Source: a bacterium
Lineage (GTDB): Bacteria > Desulfobacterota > JAPLJL01
Reading direction: 5' to 3'
DNA length: 25,866 nucleotides
NCBI GenBank assembly: GCA_028713675.1
Contig: JAQTNV010000049.1
Location: 1 to 25,866, forward strand
In this document: positions 1 to 7,945 of the stretch, in pieces
How the letters are laid out: each line of letters begins with the position of its first letter
How positions within the stretch are numbered: position 1 is the stretch's first letter
Program-made: the position numbers and the translations under genes
Notes under the pieces: generated by a model
Databases searched by the model: none
Told to the model about the DNA's origin: nothing
Seen by the model: the letters and a program-made list of their open reading frames with translations, nothing else

Positions 1-157
1 CCTTGTCGATCATGTCAAACGGCACAAATGTCGACAGCGCGTTCTTCGATAAAATCAGCGTCAACGCGCTCGTCAAACAGCTCTTCCCGTGATCCACATG
101 CCCAATCGTCCCCACATTCATGTGCGGCTTGGTTCTCTGAAACTTCTGCTTGGACAT
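1..157 (-). CDS. tuf: Elongation factor Tu, N-terminal fragment
   Basis: This is the first 52 codons of EF-Tu, the GTPase that brings aminoacyl-tRNA to the ribosome; the rest lies beyond the left edge. Reading leftward from the ATG at 157 gives [19 protein letters not shown], then [14 protein letters not shown], the G1/P-loop of translational GTPases, and then VPFDMIDK before the effector loop. Most EF-Tu proteins have GKTTLT; here it is GKSCLT, so the Mg-coordinating Thr is a Ser, which the P-loop consensus GxxxxGK[ST] allows. AGGAGG lies 9 bases before the ATG and fixes the start. It is the last gene of the tRNA-tuf operon. Identity is secure; whether it is one of two tuf copies cannot be seen. 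Confidence 0.95.
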   Translation of the reverse strand, partial: MSKQKFQRTKPHMNVGTIGHVDHGKSCLTSALTLILSKNALSTFVPFDMIDK

Positions 158-210
158 TTTTTACCGCCTCCTGGGATTCAGATAATTTTTCCGTCTGCCG
201 TTTTTTAATC

Positions 211-286
211 TGGAGCCCAAGACCAGAATTGAACTGGTGACCTCCTCCTTACCAAGGAGGTGCTCTGCCGACTGAGCTACTTGGGC
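211..286 (-). tRNA. tRNA-Thr (GGT anticodon)
   Basis: The minus strand folds as a 76-base cloverleaf including an encoded CCA. The acceptor stem starts GCCCAAG and ends CTTGGGC, followed by discriminator T and CCA. The anticodon loop TTGGTAA sits in stem CTCC/GGAG and gives anticodon GGT. The T-loop region reads GGTTCAATTCTGG-like with a GTTCAAT core. It is the last tRNA before tuf, 53 bases upstream of the tuf start, matching thrT of E. coli by position. Confidence 0.95.
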
Positions 287-346
287 GTTTGTTCCTTCCG
301 CTTCTTTTTCTCTCCCGTAAAAATCAAAAACCGGAATCTTTTTTAT

Positions 347-422
347 TGGAGCGGGAAACGGGGCTCGAACCCGCAACCTCAAGCTTGGAAGGCTCGTGCT
401 CTACCAATTGAGCTATTCCCGC
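347..422 (-). tRNA. tRNA-Gly (TCC anticodon)
   Basis: Cloverleaf on the minus strand with acceptor GCGGGAA/TTCCCGC, discriminator T and encoded CCA. Anticodon arm CGAGC-CTTCCAA-GCTTG gives TCC; the T-loop is GTTCGAG. It lies between the Tyr and Thr(GGT) tRNA genes, the position of glyT in the E. coli tRNA-tufB operon. Confidence 0.95.
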
Positions 423-458
423 TTTTTTCAACCAAACTTGTTCGCCCCACATATTATA

Positions 459-540
459 TGGAGAGGGGAGGATTCGAACCTCCGAAGGCATAGCCAACAG
501 ATTTACAGTCTGCCCCCTTTGGCCACTCGGGAACCTCTCC
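459..540 (-). tRNA. tRNA-Tyr (GTA anticodon)
   Basis: A class II tRNA of 82 bases with a long variable arm. The acceptor is GGAGAGG/CCTCTCC with discriminator A; the genomic bases after it are TAT, so CCA is not encoded. Anticodon loop CTGTAAA gives GTA. The T-loop is GTTCGAAT-like. Second tRNA of the operon. Confidence 0.95.
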
Positions 541-564
541 CCTAAAAAAATAAAACTCCTCATA

Positions 565-637
565 AGCTGGCGAAGGGATTCGAACCCCCGGCCTGCTGAT
601 TACAAGTCAGCTGCTCTACCTGCTGAGCTACGCCAGC
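565..637 (-). tRNA. tRNA-Thr (TGT anticodon)
   Basis: Cloverleaf with acceptor GCTGGCG/CGCCAGC, discriminator T, no encoded CCA (genomic TAT follows). Anticodon arm GCTGA-CTTGTAA-TCAGC gives TGT. It is the promoter-proximal gene of the tRNA-tuf operon, the position of thrU in E. coli. Of the four tRNAs only the Gly and Thr(GGT) genes encode CCA, so CCA-adding enzyme is needed for this one and for Tyr. Confidence 0.95.
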
Positions 638-650
638 AGTTAAATTAATC

Positions 651-678
651 ATTATAAAATAATACCTTGTTATGTCAA
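651..678 (-). promoter_or_regulatory. Sigma70 promoter of the tRNA-tuf operon
   Basis: On the minus strand a perfect -35 TTGACA (673-678) is followed after 16 bases by a perfect -10 TATAAT (651-656), about 14 bases before the first base of tRNA-Thr(TGT). Both hexamers match consensus, as expected of a stable-RNA/tuf operon. Confidence 0.85.
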
Positions 679-725
679 GAGCCCCTTTTCCCATCCCCGG
701 AAATAAGTTTTCTAAGCCCTTCCCC

Positions 726-1451
726 TTAATCATTTTTTCCCAGTTGGGAAATTCTTGCCTCAATCGCCTGGGCCTGGGCCACCGGGTCTGCCGCGTTCCG
801 GATATCCCTTCCCACCACGATCAGGCTGGCCCCGGCCGCGAGCGCGCTCTCCGGGGTGGCAACCCTTTTCTGGTCGTCATTTTTCCCCGGGCCGCTTCTG
901 ATCCCAGGGGTAATGATCAGGAAATCCTCCCCCAGCTCCCGCCGGATGGCCCGGGCTTCTAAGGGAGACGCCACCACCCCGTCCAGTCCCGCCTCCCGGG
1001 CCAGGCGGGCCAGATTCAAAACCAGTTTTTCCATTTCAATTTCAAATCCAATTTCCCGGAGATCGTTCTGGTTCAGACTGGTCAGCACGGTGACCGCCAC
1101 TACCCGGGGGGCTCGGCCCCCGCTCCCGGCCAGGGCGGCTTCCCGGGCGGCCTTCATCATCGTCTTCCCTCCCGAGGCGTGGACGTTCAGGATTTCCACC
1201 CCCAGCCCGCTGGCGGCCTCCACCGCCCGGGCCACGGTCTCCGGGATATCGTGGAATTTCAGGTCCAGGAAAACTTCCCCCCCCGACCCCCGGATGGCCT
1301 TGATCACTTCCGGGCCTTCCCGGGTAAAGAGCTCCTTGCCCACCTTGAAACGATAAACCAGGGGGAAGAGACGCCTGACCCAGTTCTCCGCGTCCCGGCG
1401 CTCCCGGATTCCATCCAGGGCGAAAATCAGTTTCCCGCTTCCTCGGTTCAA
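726..1451 (-). CDS. pyrF: Orotidine 5'-phosphate decarboxylase
   Basis: Decarboxylates OMP to UMP, the last step of de novo pyrimidine synthesis, in the cytosol. The 241-residue product is a single TIM barrel of normal length. It shows the active-site signature DLKFHDIP at residues 63-70 (the Asp/Lys/Asp charge network), LNVHASGG after it and the phosphate-binding TPGIR and GASLIVVGRDI segments near the C-terminus. The start is TTG at 1451, chosen because AAGGAG lies 6 bases upstream and an N-terminus of NRGSGKLIFALDG fits the family; no ATG is better placed. It begins only 19 bases after the stop of the DUF4388 gene, so the two are probably co-transcribed. Nothing connects the two genes functionally. 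Confidence 0.95.
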   Translation of the reverse strand: MNRGSGKLIFALDGIRERRDAENWVRRLFPLVYRFKVGKELFTREGPEVIKAIRGSGGEVFLDLKFHDIPETVARAVEAASGLGVEILNVHASGGKTMMKAAREAALAGSGGRAPRVVAVTVLTSLNQNDLREIGFEIEMEKLVLNLARLAREAGLDGVVASPLEARAIRRELGEDFLIITPGIRSGPGKNDDQKRVATPESALAAGASLIVVGRDIRNAADPVAQAQAIEARISQLGKND

Positions 1452-1470
1452 AACCCTCTCCTTCCGGCCG

Positions 1471-2802
1471 TCAATTCTTCCGGTCCTGAATCTGGTTCTG
1501 GGCGGCCCGGACCCGGCGGATCATTTCCTCGATCTCCCGGTCGTCGCCCGCGATGTTCCGCAGGGAAAAGATCATGAAATTGAGCAGCTCGTTCAAACCG
1601 TCCAGGACCAGCTGAAAGGCGAAAAGATCGCCAAAGCCCGCGAGCTTCTGGAATGATCCCGTTTCCAGCATGCCCGCTTTCTTGCTGTTCTCCGCCAGCT
1701 TCTCCGGGTTCAACCCCCCCTCCGCGCTCAGCGACATTCCCTCAAACAGCCGCTTGAACCTCGGGGAAAGATCTTCGAAGAAGGACGCGGCCGCGTCCGG
1801 CAGGTTGAGGCGGCTGCCGATCCCGGTCTGGAGCTGGCGGAAGAGCAGGTTGTATTTCTCGATCGTGGACACGATCCTTTTCTGATCGGCTTCGGCCTTG
1901 TCGGCCTGGACGTCCCGGGCCTTTTCCTTCGCCTTGATAAGCCCGGCCTTGGCCAGCTGGTAGAGGATCTTGAAAGCGTTGAACTCCCCCAGCTGGGAGA
2001 GGCGGATGACTTCCCCCGCCTTCCGCTGGCCGTCCACGATTTCCAGGACCTTCTGCATGATCGGGTTCAGGTCTCCCGGCCCCGGGGCGGCGGCTATCTC
2101 CAGCACGGTGTCCCGGGAGGGAATCAGCTGGTAAATCAGCGGCCACTCGTCCATGCGGCGGAATCCCTCCATCAACAGTTTCTGGGTATTGAAGGAAAAA
2201 CGCACCAGGTCCTCCTCGGCCAGGTCCCCCTCGAGGAAAAAGAAAAAACCCTTCAGGAAATTGAAGGAGGAATAGATGATTTCCTCCATCTGGTACTTGA
2301 CCCCCCACCAGAGGTCCTTGGGGGAGATCAGTCTCCGCTCCAGGAGAATCGTCCCGAAGCGCTTTTCCGCGGTCAGGGCCCGTTCCGCTTCCTCCCTCTG
2401 CTCCTTGCTGATCTTCCCGGTCCGGTACAGGATGTCGCCCAGCCGTTCCTCGGACTGGTTGGAGGAGGCGAAGATGATCTCCCCCCGGCGGAAATAAATG
2501 CCCTTGTATTTTTTCTCCGACACCAGCACCAGGGCCCCGGTCTTCTGGGACATGTTCAGGATCGAGAACAGGTCCGTGATCCCCACTCCCTCCAGGTCTC
2601 CGGTGAAGATGACCTTGGCGTCGTTCTTGGCCAGCCGGAAAAAATCCTCATCCATCTTGAACAGCTGGAGGAGTTTTTTCCCCACCACCACCGCCCGGAA
2701 TTTGTCGTTGTCCTTGAGTTCCAGGGACTGCGCCAGCTGGGCGGGCAATTCCAGGATCCCGCCCGGCTTGATGGTGATGATTTTTTCCCCGTCCTGCGTC
2801 AT
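1471..2802 (-). CDS. DUF4388 (PATAN-type) domain protein
   Basis: A 443-residue cytosolic protein with no signal peptide or membrane segment. Residues about 8-60 look like a small AbrB/SpoVT-like beta fold (IITIKPGGILELPAQLAQSL). Residues about 66-190 match DUF4388, with the typical FTGDLEGVGITDLFSILNM, KTGALVLV and GIYFRRGEIIFASS and then a segment describing 'LGDILYRTGKISKEQ' helices. This domain is related to the PatA N-terminal (PATAN) module found in signalling proteins of cyanobacteria, myxobacteria and Deltaproteobacteria, where it often sits beside response regulators or GTPase regulators. The C-terminal half is helical and I recognise no domain there; no receiver or output domain is visible. 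It sits between proS and pyrF. Function unknown; a signalling adaptor is an inference from the family. Confidence 0.8.
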   Translation of the reverse strand: MTQDGEKIITIKPGGILELPAQLAQSLELKDNDKFRAVVVGKKLLQLFKMDEDFFRLAKNDAKVIFTGDLEGVGITDLFSILNMSQKTGALVLVSEKKYKGIYFRRGEIIFASSNQSEERLGDILYRTGKISKEQREEAERALTAEKRFGTILLERRLISPKDLWWGVKYQMEEIIYSSFNFLKGFFFFLEGDLAEEDLVRFSFNTQKLLMEGFRRMDEWPLIYQLIPSRDTVLEIAAAPGPGDLNPIMQKVLEIVDGQRKAGEVIRLSQLGEFNAFKILYQLAKAGLIKAKEKARDVQADKAEADQKRIVSTIEKYNLLFRQLQTGIGSRLNLPDAAASFFEDLSPRFKRLFEGMSLSAEGGLNPEKLAENSKKAGMLETGSFQKLAGFGDLFAFQLVLDGLNELLNFMIFSLRNIAGDDREIEEMIRRVRAAQNQIQDRKN

Positions 2803-2895
2803 CCCTTGCCTTGAAAACTAAGCTTGTCTGAAAGTTTCGTGCTCGCGCGCTAAAATTGATTCCGAGATATTTATTTTATTTGTTTGGTCTGTTTT

Positions 2896-4644
2896 TCATT
2901 CGTCAATCGTTTTATCCCCGGGCTTCTCCGCCGCCCGGGCCGCGGCGACCAGCTCGGTGATCCGGGCGCACGCCATCTCGGCCGGCTCCAGCTGCGCGGT
3001 CTTTTCTCCCCGGCGCTTGATCTCGACCCGGCCCTGGGCCAGGTTCCGCTTCCCGATGGTGATCCGGAAGGGAATCCCCAGGAGGTCGGCGTCCTTGAAC
3101 TTCGCCCCGGCCCTCTCGGAACGGTCATCGAGCAGGACCTCCAACCCCGCTTCGGTCAATTTCTGATAAATCTCCTCGGCTTTTTCCCGGATCTGGTCGT
3201 CGGCCGTTTCCACCGGGACGACAATCACCTGATAAGGGGCCACCGCCAGGGGGAAGATGATCCCGTCCTGGTCGTGGCTCTGTTCAACAATCGCCGCCAG
3301 CGCCCGGGTGACCCCGATCCCGTAACAGCCCATCACCATCAGGGTTTCCTTCCCCTCCGGATCCAGATAGGTCGCCTGCAGCGCCTGGGTGTATTTGACC
3401 CCGAGCTTGAAGGTGTGTCCCAGCTCGAGCCCCCGCATCTCCCGCATGGTTTTCCCGCATTTCCCGCAGGCGTCCCCGCCGCGGGCCAGGCGGAAATCCC
3501 CGTATTCCGGCTCGGGGAAATCCCGGCCGACCTTGACGTTGATGAAATGGAAATCGGCGGCGTTGGCCCCCGTCACCCCGCGGGCGATTCCCCGGATGGA
3601 CTGGTCCGCCAGGATTTTCAGCTTCAGGCCCACCGGTCCGGCGAAACCCACGGGAGCCCCGGTTACCCGCTCGATGGTTTCCGGTTCCGCCAGCTCGACC
3701 GAATCCGCCTGCAGGTGCCGTTTCACCTTGTTCAGGTTGATTTCCAGGTCCCCCCGGATCAGAACCGCCAACGGTTCTCCCTGGGCCTGGACGATCAGGG
3801 TCTTGATCAGTTTCCGCGGCTCCACCTTCAGGAAACCGCAGACCTCTTCCACGGTCCGCTGGCCCGGGGTGGCCACCCGCTCCCGGGGGGCTTCCTTTTC
3901 TTCTCCGGCGGAAGGCGGATCGGTTTTGCCCACCTCCGCCCTTTCCTGGCTGGCGGAATAACCGCAGGCGTCGCAGAAGAGAATCAGGTCCTCCCCGGTG
4001 TCGGCCAGCGCCATGAATTCATGGGAAAAATTGCCCCCGATATTGCCGGCCTCCGCCTGGACCATCCGGAAATCCAGGCTCATCCGGGTGAAGATCCGTT
4101 CGTAGGCCTGGACCATCAGCTTGTAGCTCTGCTCGGCCCCGGCCTCGTCCCGGTCGAAGCTGTAAGCGTCCTTCATAATGAATTCCCGGCCCCGGATCAG
4201 GCCGAAGCGGGGACGCACCTCGTCGCGGAACTTGACCTGGATCTGGTAGAAGCACCGGGGCAGGTCCCGGTAGGACCGGATCTCGTGGCGGACCAGGTCG
4301 GTGATGACCTCCTCGTGGGTCGGACCGAAGCAGAACGAGTGCTCGTGGCGGTCCTGGAAGCGGAGAAGCTCCTTCCCGTACTTGGCCCAGCGCCCGCTTT
4401 CCTCCCAGAGCTCGGCCGGCTGCACGGCGGGAAGATAAAGCTCGAGCGCGCCGGCGCGGTCCATCTCCTCGCGGATGATCGTCTCGACCTTGCGCAGGAC
4501 CCGCTTCCCCAGGGGCAGGACCGAGTAGATCCCCGCCGCCAGTTTCCGGATCATTCCCGCCCGGAGAAGCAGCAGGTGGCTGGCGACTTCGGCTTCCTTG
4601 GGATCCTCCCTCAGGGTGGGGATGAAAGCTTGGGACATTCTCAT
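2896..4644 (-). CDS. proS: Prolyl-tRNA synthetase, bacterial type with editing insertion
   Basis: Charges tRNA-Pro with proline. The 582-residue product has the bacterial-type layout: class II motif 1 (LPLGKRVLRKVETI to the conserved Pro of LYLPAVQP), motif 2 (FRDEVRPRFGLIRGREFIMKD), a YbaK-like INS editing insertion at about residues 230-400 (with VCGFLKVEPRKLIKTLIV), motif 3 (MGCYGIGVTRALAAIVEQ) and a C-terminal anticodon domain rich in Lys/Arg (FRITIGKRN). I start at the ATG at 4644: GGAG lies 8 bases upstream and the family begins M-x-SQAFIPTLRE. The reading frame is open 10 codons further but runs into an intergenic repeat (4670-4790). The INS domain clears Ala-tRNA(Pro); the separate YbaK-like gene at 15351 would complement it against Cys. 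Confidence 0.96.
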   Translation of the reverse strand: MRMSQAFIPTLREDPKEAEVASHLLLLRAGMIRKLAAGIYSVLPLGKRVLRKVETIIREEMDRAGALELYLPAVQPAELWEESGRWAKYGKELLRFQDRHEHSFCFGPTHEEVITDLVRHEIRSYRDLPRCFYQIQVKFRDEVRPRFGLIRGREFIMKDAYSFDRDEAGAEQSYKLMVQAYERIFTRMSLDFRMVQAEAGNIGGNFSHEFMALADTGEDLILFCDACGYSASQERAEVGKTDPPSAGEEKEAPRERVATPGQRTVEEVCGFLKVEPRKLIKTLIVQAQGEPLAVLIRGDLEINLNKVKRHLQADSVELAEPETIERVTGAPVGFAGPVGLKLKILADQSIRGIARGVTGANAADFHFINVKVGRDFPEPEYGDFRLARGGDACGKCGKTMREMRGLELGHTFKLGVKYTQALQATYLDPEGKETLMVMGCYGIGVTRALAAIVEQSHDQDGIIFPLAVAPYQVIVVPVETADDQIREKAEEIYQKLTEAGLEVLLDDRSERAGAKFKDADLLGIPFRITIGKRNLAQGRVEIKRRGEKTAQLEPAEMACARITELVAAARAAEKPGDKTIDE

Positions 4645-4669
4645 TTTTTCAGCTCCGCTCCTCCCGTCT

Positions 4670-4790
4670 GTCATCCCCGTCCCGCGTCAGAGCGCGGGAT
4701 AAACTGCAGCGGGGATCCAGAAATGTTTCCTGGATTCCCTGGCCGACCCAAGAGGTCTTCTCGGGCAGGCCGCATCAAGTGCGGTATGAC
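4670..4790. repeat. Imperfect inverted repeat, GTCATCC...GTATGACAG type
   Basis: The spacer between ispG and proS is almost filled by an element with GTCATCCCC at the left and GTATGAC at the right. Nested inside are several short palindromes, including GTCCCGCG/CGCGGGAT, TCCAGAAA/TTTCCTGGA and CCGCAT/GTGCGG. Such elements are common as intergenic dispersed repeats in Gram-negative anaerobe genomes; related ends occur at 11475, 16079 and 21624. No coding potential is seen. Confidence 0.6.
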
Positions 4791-4809
4791 AGAAACAGGA
4801 AATTGCAAA

Positions 4810-5856
4810 TCAATCTATTTTATCCGCCAGTTCGCAGACCGCCTTGACCGCGTCGGCCCGGTCCCGTTTCCCGATCGGGCGGCCCCGGAAATAAATGATG
4901 GCCTGGCCCCGGCTGCCGACCAGCCCGACATCCGCCCGGGACGCCTCCCCGGGCCCGTTCACCGGGCAGCCCATGACCGCCACCTTGATTTTCTTTTCCC
5001 GGGAGGCCAGGCGCTTCTCCACCTGCTCCGCCAGGGCCCGGATTTTCAGGGTGTCCCGGGTGCAGGTGGGGCAGGAAACGATCTCGGCTCCCCGGGAGCG
5101 GAGCCCCAGCCCCCGGAGAATCTGCCAGGCGGCCCGGATCTCCAGCTCGGAGGGCCCGGTCAGGGAGACCCGGATGGTATCCCCGATCCCCTCCGCGAGC
5201 AGAATCCCGATCCCGAGCGCCGATTTTACCGTCCCCGAAAGTCCCGGCCCGGCTTCGGTCACCCCCAGGTGCAGGGGGTAATTCACCTGTTTCGAAATCA
5301 GGCGGTGGGCCTCGATCATCTCGGAAACGTCGGACGACTTGAGGGAAATTTTAAAGGAATGAAAATCCATGTTCTCCAGGACTTCCACCGCCCGGAGGGC
5401 GCTCTTGACCAGGCCTTCCGCCACCGGCAGGCGCCGGAGGTCTTTTTCCAGCGAACCGGAATTGATCCCGATCCTGAGGGGCGCCCCGAATTCCCGGGCG
5501 GTTTCAGCCACTTCCCGGAGCCGGCGCGGGCCCCCGATGTTGCCGGGATTGATCCTGATCCCGTCCAGCCCGGCCCGGATCGCCTGCTGGGCCAGGCGGT
5601 GGTCAAAGTGGATATCCCCCACGATCGGGACCTGGACCCGTTCTTTCACCCAGCCCGCCGCTTCCAGGGATTTCTCGTCCGGGACCCCGATCCGGACGAT
5701 TTCCGCCCCCGCCTTCACCATCCGGCGGACCTCCGCGAGCACCCGGCGGGGTTCGCGGGAGTCGGACTTGGTCATTCCCTGGACCGAAACCGGGGCCTGC
5801 CCGCCCACGGGGACAGACCCGACCATGATTTGGCGGGTGGGCCGGCGCTTCCGCAA
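4810..5856 (-). CDS. ispG: 4-hydroxy-3-methylbut-2-enyl diphosphate synthase (HMBPP synthase)
   Basis: Converts MEcPP to HMBPP in the MEP isoprenoid pathway, using a [4Fe-4S] cluster. The 348-residue protein starts MRKRRPTRQIMVGSVPVGG and continues with SVQGMTKSDSRE, the conserved TIM-barrel start. The cluster ligands are Cys262 and Cys265 (CPTCTRDTLKI) and Cys297 (GCPVNGPGE), the expected C-x2-C...C-x6-E pattern; the length is that of the one-piece bacterial enzyme. The start is TTG at 5856, with GGAGG 8 bases upstream lying inside the last codons of dnaB; only 3 bases separate the dnaB stop from this start, so translation is probably coupled. It indicates isoprenoids are made by the MEP and not the mevalonate route. 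Confidence 0.96.
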   Translation of the reverse strand: MRKRRPTRQIMVGSVPVGGQAPVSVQGMTKSDSREPRRVLAEVRRMVKAGAEIVRIGVPDEKSLEAAGWVKERVQVPIVGDIHFDHRLAQQAIRAGLDGIRINPGNIGGPRRLREVAETAREFGAPLRIGINSGSLEKDLRRLPVAEGLVKSALRAVEVLENMDFHSFKISLKSSDVSEMIEAHRLISKQVNYPLHLGVTEAGPGLSGTVKSALGIGILLAEGIGDTIRVSLTGPSELEIRAAWQILRGLGLRSRGAEIVSCPTCTRDTLKIRALAEQVEKRLASREKKIKVAVMGCPVNGPGEASRADVGLVGSRGQAIIYFRGRPIGKRDRADAVKAVCELADKID

Positions 5857-5859
5857 GAC

Positions 5860-7263
5860 CTAGCCCTCCGACGAATACGGCTCCGTGGTATCCCGGGCCA
5901 GGTTGGCGAAGGTGGTGTACTCGCTCAGGAAGGCGACGTCGAAAGGAATCCCCACCGGGCCGTTCCTCTGTTTCCCGATGATGATCTCCGCAATCCCCCG
6001 CTTCGGATTATCGGGGGCGGGATTATAAACCTCGTCCCGGTAGATGAAGGCGATCAGGTCCGCGTCCTGTTCGATGGCGCCCGATTCGCGCAGGTCCGCG
6101 AGAATGGGTTTTTTATCCTTCCGCTGCTCCACCATCCGGTTCAGCTGGGAGAGGGCCACCACCGGGATGTTCAATTCCTTGGCCAGGGATTTCAGGGAGC
6201 GGGAGATTTCGGAGATTTCCTGTTCCCGGTTGTCCCCCGCTCTTATCTGCCGTCCGGACCTCATCAGCTGCAGGTAATCCACCACCACGAGCCCGATGTG
6301 CTGTTCCGACTTGAGTCTCCGCGCCTTGGCCCGGAGCTCATTCACGCTGAGGGCCGGGGCATCGTCCACGAAAATCGGGGCGTCGCTCAGGATGCCGGCG
6401 GCGGTGACCAGCCGGGGGGTGTCATGACGGGCGATCATTCCCCGGCGCAGATTATGGCTGTTGATCCGGGCCCGGGAGCAGAGCAGGCGCAGGCCCACCT
6501 GTTCGCGGGACATTTCCAGGGAAAATATCACCACCGGGATTTTGCCTTCCACCGCCGCGTGCTCGGCGATATTCAGGGCCAGGGCGCTCTTTCCCATCCC
6601 GGGCCGGCCCGCGAGCACGATCAGCTCGGAAGGCTGGAGGCCGCAGGTCAGCTCGTCGAACTTGGCCAGGCCGGTGGGCACCCCCGTCAGCATCCCCTTC
6701 TGGCTGTACAGGCGGTCAATCGTTTTAAAATTTTCCTTGATGATTTCCTTGATCGGGAAATAACTGGGGCGGAACTTCCTCTCGGAGATCGAGAATATTT
6801 CGCGCTCGGCCTGGTCCAGGAGCTGTTCCACTTCCGCATCGGATTCGTAGCCCCGGGTAACGATGTCGGTGGCCACCTTCATCAGCCCCCGCAGAATCGA
6901 CTTGTCCTTCACCAGCCGGGTATAGGAAAGCAGGTTGGCCGCGGTGGGCACCGCGTCCGTGAGCTGGGCCAGGTAACTGTTCCCGCCGATCTCCTCCAGC
7001 TCCCCCCGGGACTTGAGCAGCTCGCTCAGGGTCAGGAGATCGACCGGTTCACCCTTGGTGTTCAGGTCCAGCATAGCCTGGTAAATCTTCCGGTGGGCTT
7101 CCCGGTAAAAATCCTCCACCCGGATGACCTCGATCACCCGGAAGATGGATTCATTCTCGATTAAAACGGATCCCAGGACGGACTGCTCCGCCTCCAGCAC
7201 CTGGGGAGGGACCTTGTAGAGTTCCGATCCCAGCGGGAACTGTTTATTATCCCGTTCCGGCAT
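5860..7263 (-). CDS. dnaB: Replicative DNA helicase DnaB
   Basis: Hexameric 5'-3' helicase of the replication fork. The 467-residue product has the N-terminal helical collar domain (PPQVLEAEQSVLGSVL, about residues 18-120), a linker, and the RecA-type motor domain. That domain shows Walker A GRPGMGKSALAL near residue 220, Walker B VVVDYLQLM, the ALSQLNRMVEQR arginine region and DLRESGAIEQDADLI. Length is normal and no intein is present. Start ATG at 7263 with GGAG 6 bases upstream. It follows rplI, as in many bacteria (rpsR-rplI-dnaB), and ends 3 bases before ispG. Confidence 0.97.
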   Translation of the reverse strand: MPERDNKQFPLGSELYKVPPQVLEAEQSVLGSVLIENESIFRVIEVIRVEDFYREAHRKIYQAMLDLNTKGEPVDLLTLSELLKSRGELEEIGGNSYLAQLTDAVPTAANLLSYTRLVKDKSILRGLMKVATDIVTRGYESDAEVEQLLDQAEREIFSISERKFRPSYFPIKEIIKENFKTIDRLYSQKGMLTGVPTGLAKFDELTCGLQPSELIVLAGRPGMGKSALALNIAEHAAVEGKIPVVIFSLEMSREQVGLRLLCSRARINSHNLRRGMIARHDTPRLVTAAGILSDAPIFVDDAPALSVNELRAKARRLKSEQHIGLVVVDYLQLMRSGRQIRAGDNREQEISEISRSLKSLAKELNIPVVALSQLNRMVEQRKDKKPILADLRESGAIEQDADLIAFIYRDEVYNPAPDNPKRGIAEIIIGKQRNGPVGIPFDVAFLSEYTTFANLARDTTEPYSSEG

Positions 7264-7391
7264 CTCAAGCTCCGCTCTTAAAACGCTTCTCCTGCCTGCG
7301 GTTTATTTGATTCGGTTCGTCGGTTTCTCAAAAAGAGAGATCTGAAGCTGCCAGCTATCAAAACAAACGAGAGGACGACTGAGATTGAGTC

Positions 7392-7409
7392 CCACGGGCC
7401 CGCCCGTGG
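7392..7409. repeat. Perfect short inverted repeat between rplI and dnaB
   Basis: CCACGGGC and GCCCGTGG form 8-bp arms around a two-base centre, in a 200-base spacer that otherwise holds nothing I recognise. A 7-bp stem with a 4-base loop would be stable RNA, but neither side has a clear U-tract, so a terminator or an RNA-processing hairpin between rplI and dnaB is only a guess. Confidence 0.4.
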
Positions 7410-7463
7410 TCATCATTATTTTCTCACCGTCGCGAGCAGCGGCGGGCGGGAAGAAAAAACAGC

Positions 7464-7907
7464 CTATTCGGCGACGACCCAGACCTTGACCTGGGCCACC
7501 ACCTCGGGATGAAGTTTCACCGGGATCATGAAGACCCCCAGGGCTTTAATGGGCTCTTTCAGGTCAATCCGCCGACGGTCAATCGCGAATCCTTCCTTGC
7601 CGATGGCTTCCTCGATATCCATCGCGGTGACCGCCCCGTAAAGCTTGTCCTGTTCACCCGCCTTTTTTCTAATCGTCAGGGAGAGGGCTTCCAGGGATTC
7701 CTTGGTCGCCTGGGCCTTCTTCTCCTGTTTCTTTATTTTCTGGGTCACCACCCGTTTCTGGTGTTCCAAAACTTTGACGTTCCGGGTGGTGGCCAGCAGG
7801 GCCAGTCCCCGCGGAATCAGGAAATTCCGGGCGTATCCGGGGGCAACTTTGACGATTTCCCCGCTCTTCCCCAAAGCGTGAACATCTTCCTGCAGGATTA
7901 CTTCCAC
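7464..7907 (-). CDS. rplI: 50S ribosomal protein L9
   Basis: Large-subunit protein that binds 23S rRNA near the L1 stalk. The 147-residue product has the N-terminal domain MEVILQEDVHALGKSGEIV and KVAPGYARNFLIPRGLAL, the long charged connecting helix (about 45-75) and a C-terminal domain (KLYGAVTAMDIEEAI). The start is GTG at 7907: AAGGAGG lies 5 bases upstream and the family begins M-x-VILLE-like. The frame is open much further upstream, but that segment overlaps the end of rpsR and is not coding. It lies 38 bases after rpsR. Confidence 0.96.
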   Translation of the reverse strand: MEVILQEDVHALGKSGEIVKVAPGYARNFLIPRGLALLATTRNVKVLEHQKRVVTQKIKKQEKKAQATKESLEALSLTIRKKAGEQDKLYGAVTAMDIEEAIGKEGFAIDRRRIDLKEPIKALGVFMIPVKLHPEVVAQVKVWVVAE

Positions 7908-7945
7908 CTCTACCTCCTTGAATGATTGGCTGACGGGACCGTCGC

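Noticed and set aside
2884-7164. Plus-strand open frame of 1426 codons across proS, ispG and dnaB
   Set aside because: It is the GC-rich antisense shadow of three well-supported minus-strand genes; the translation is Pro/Gly/Asp/His/Arg-rich with no domain.
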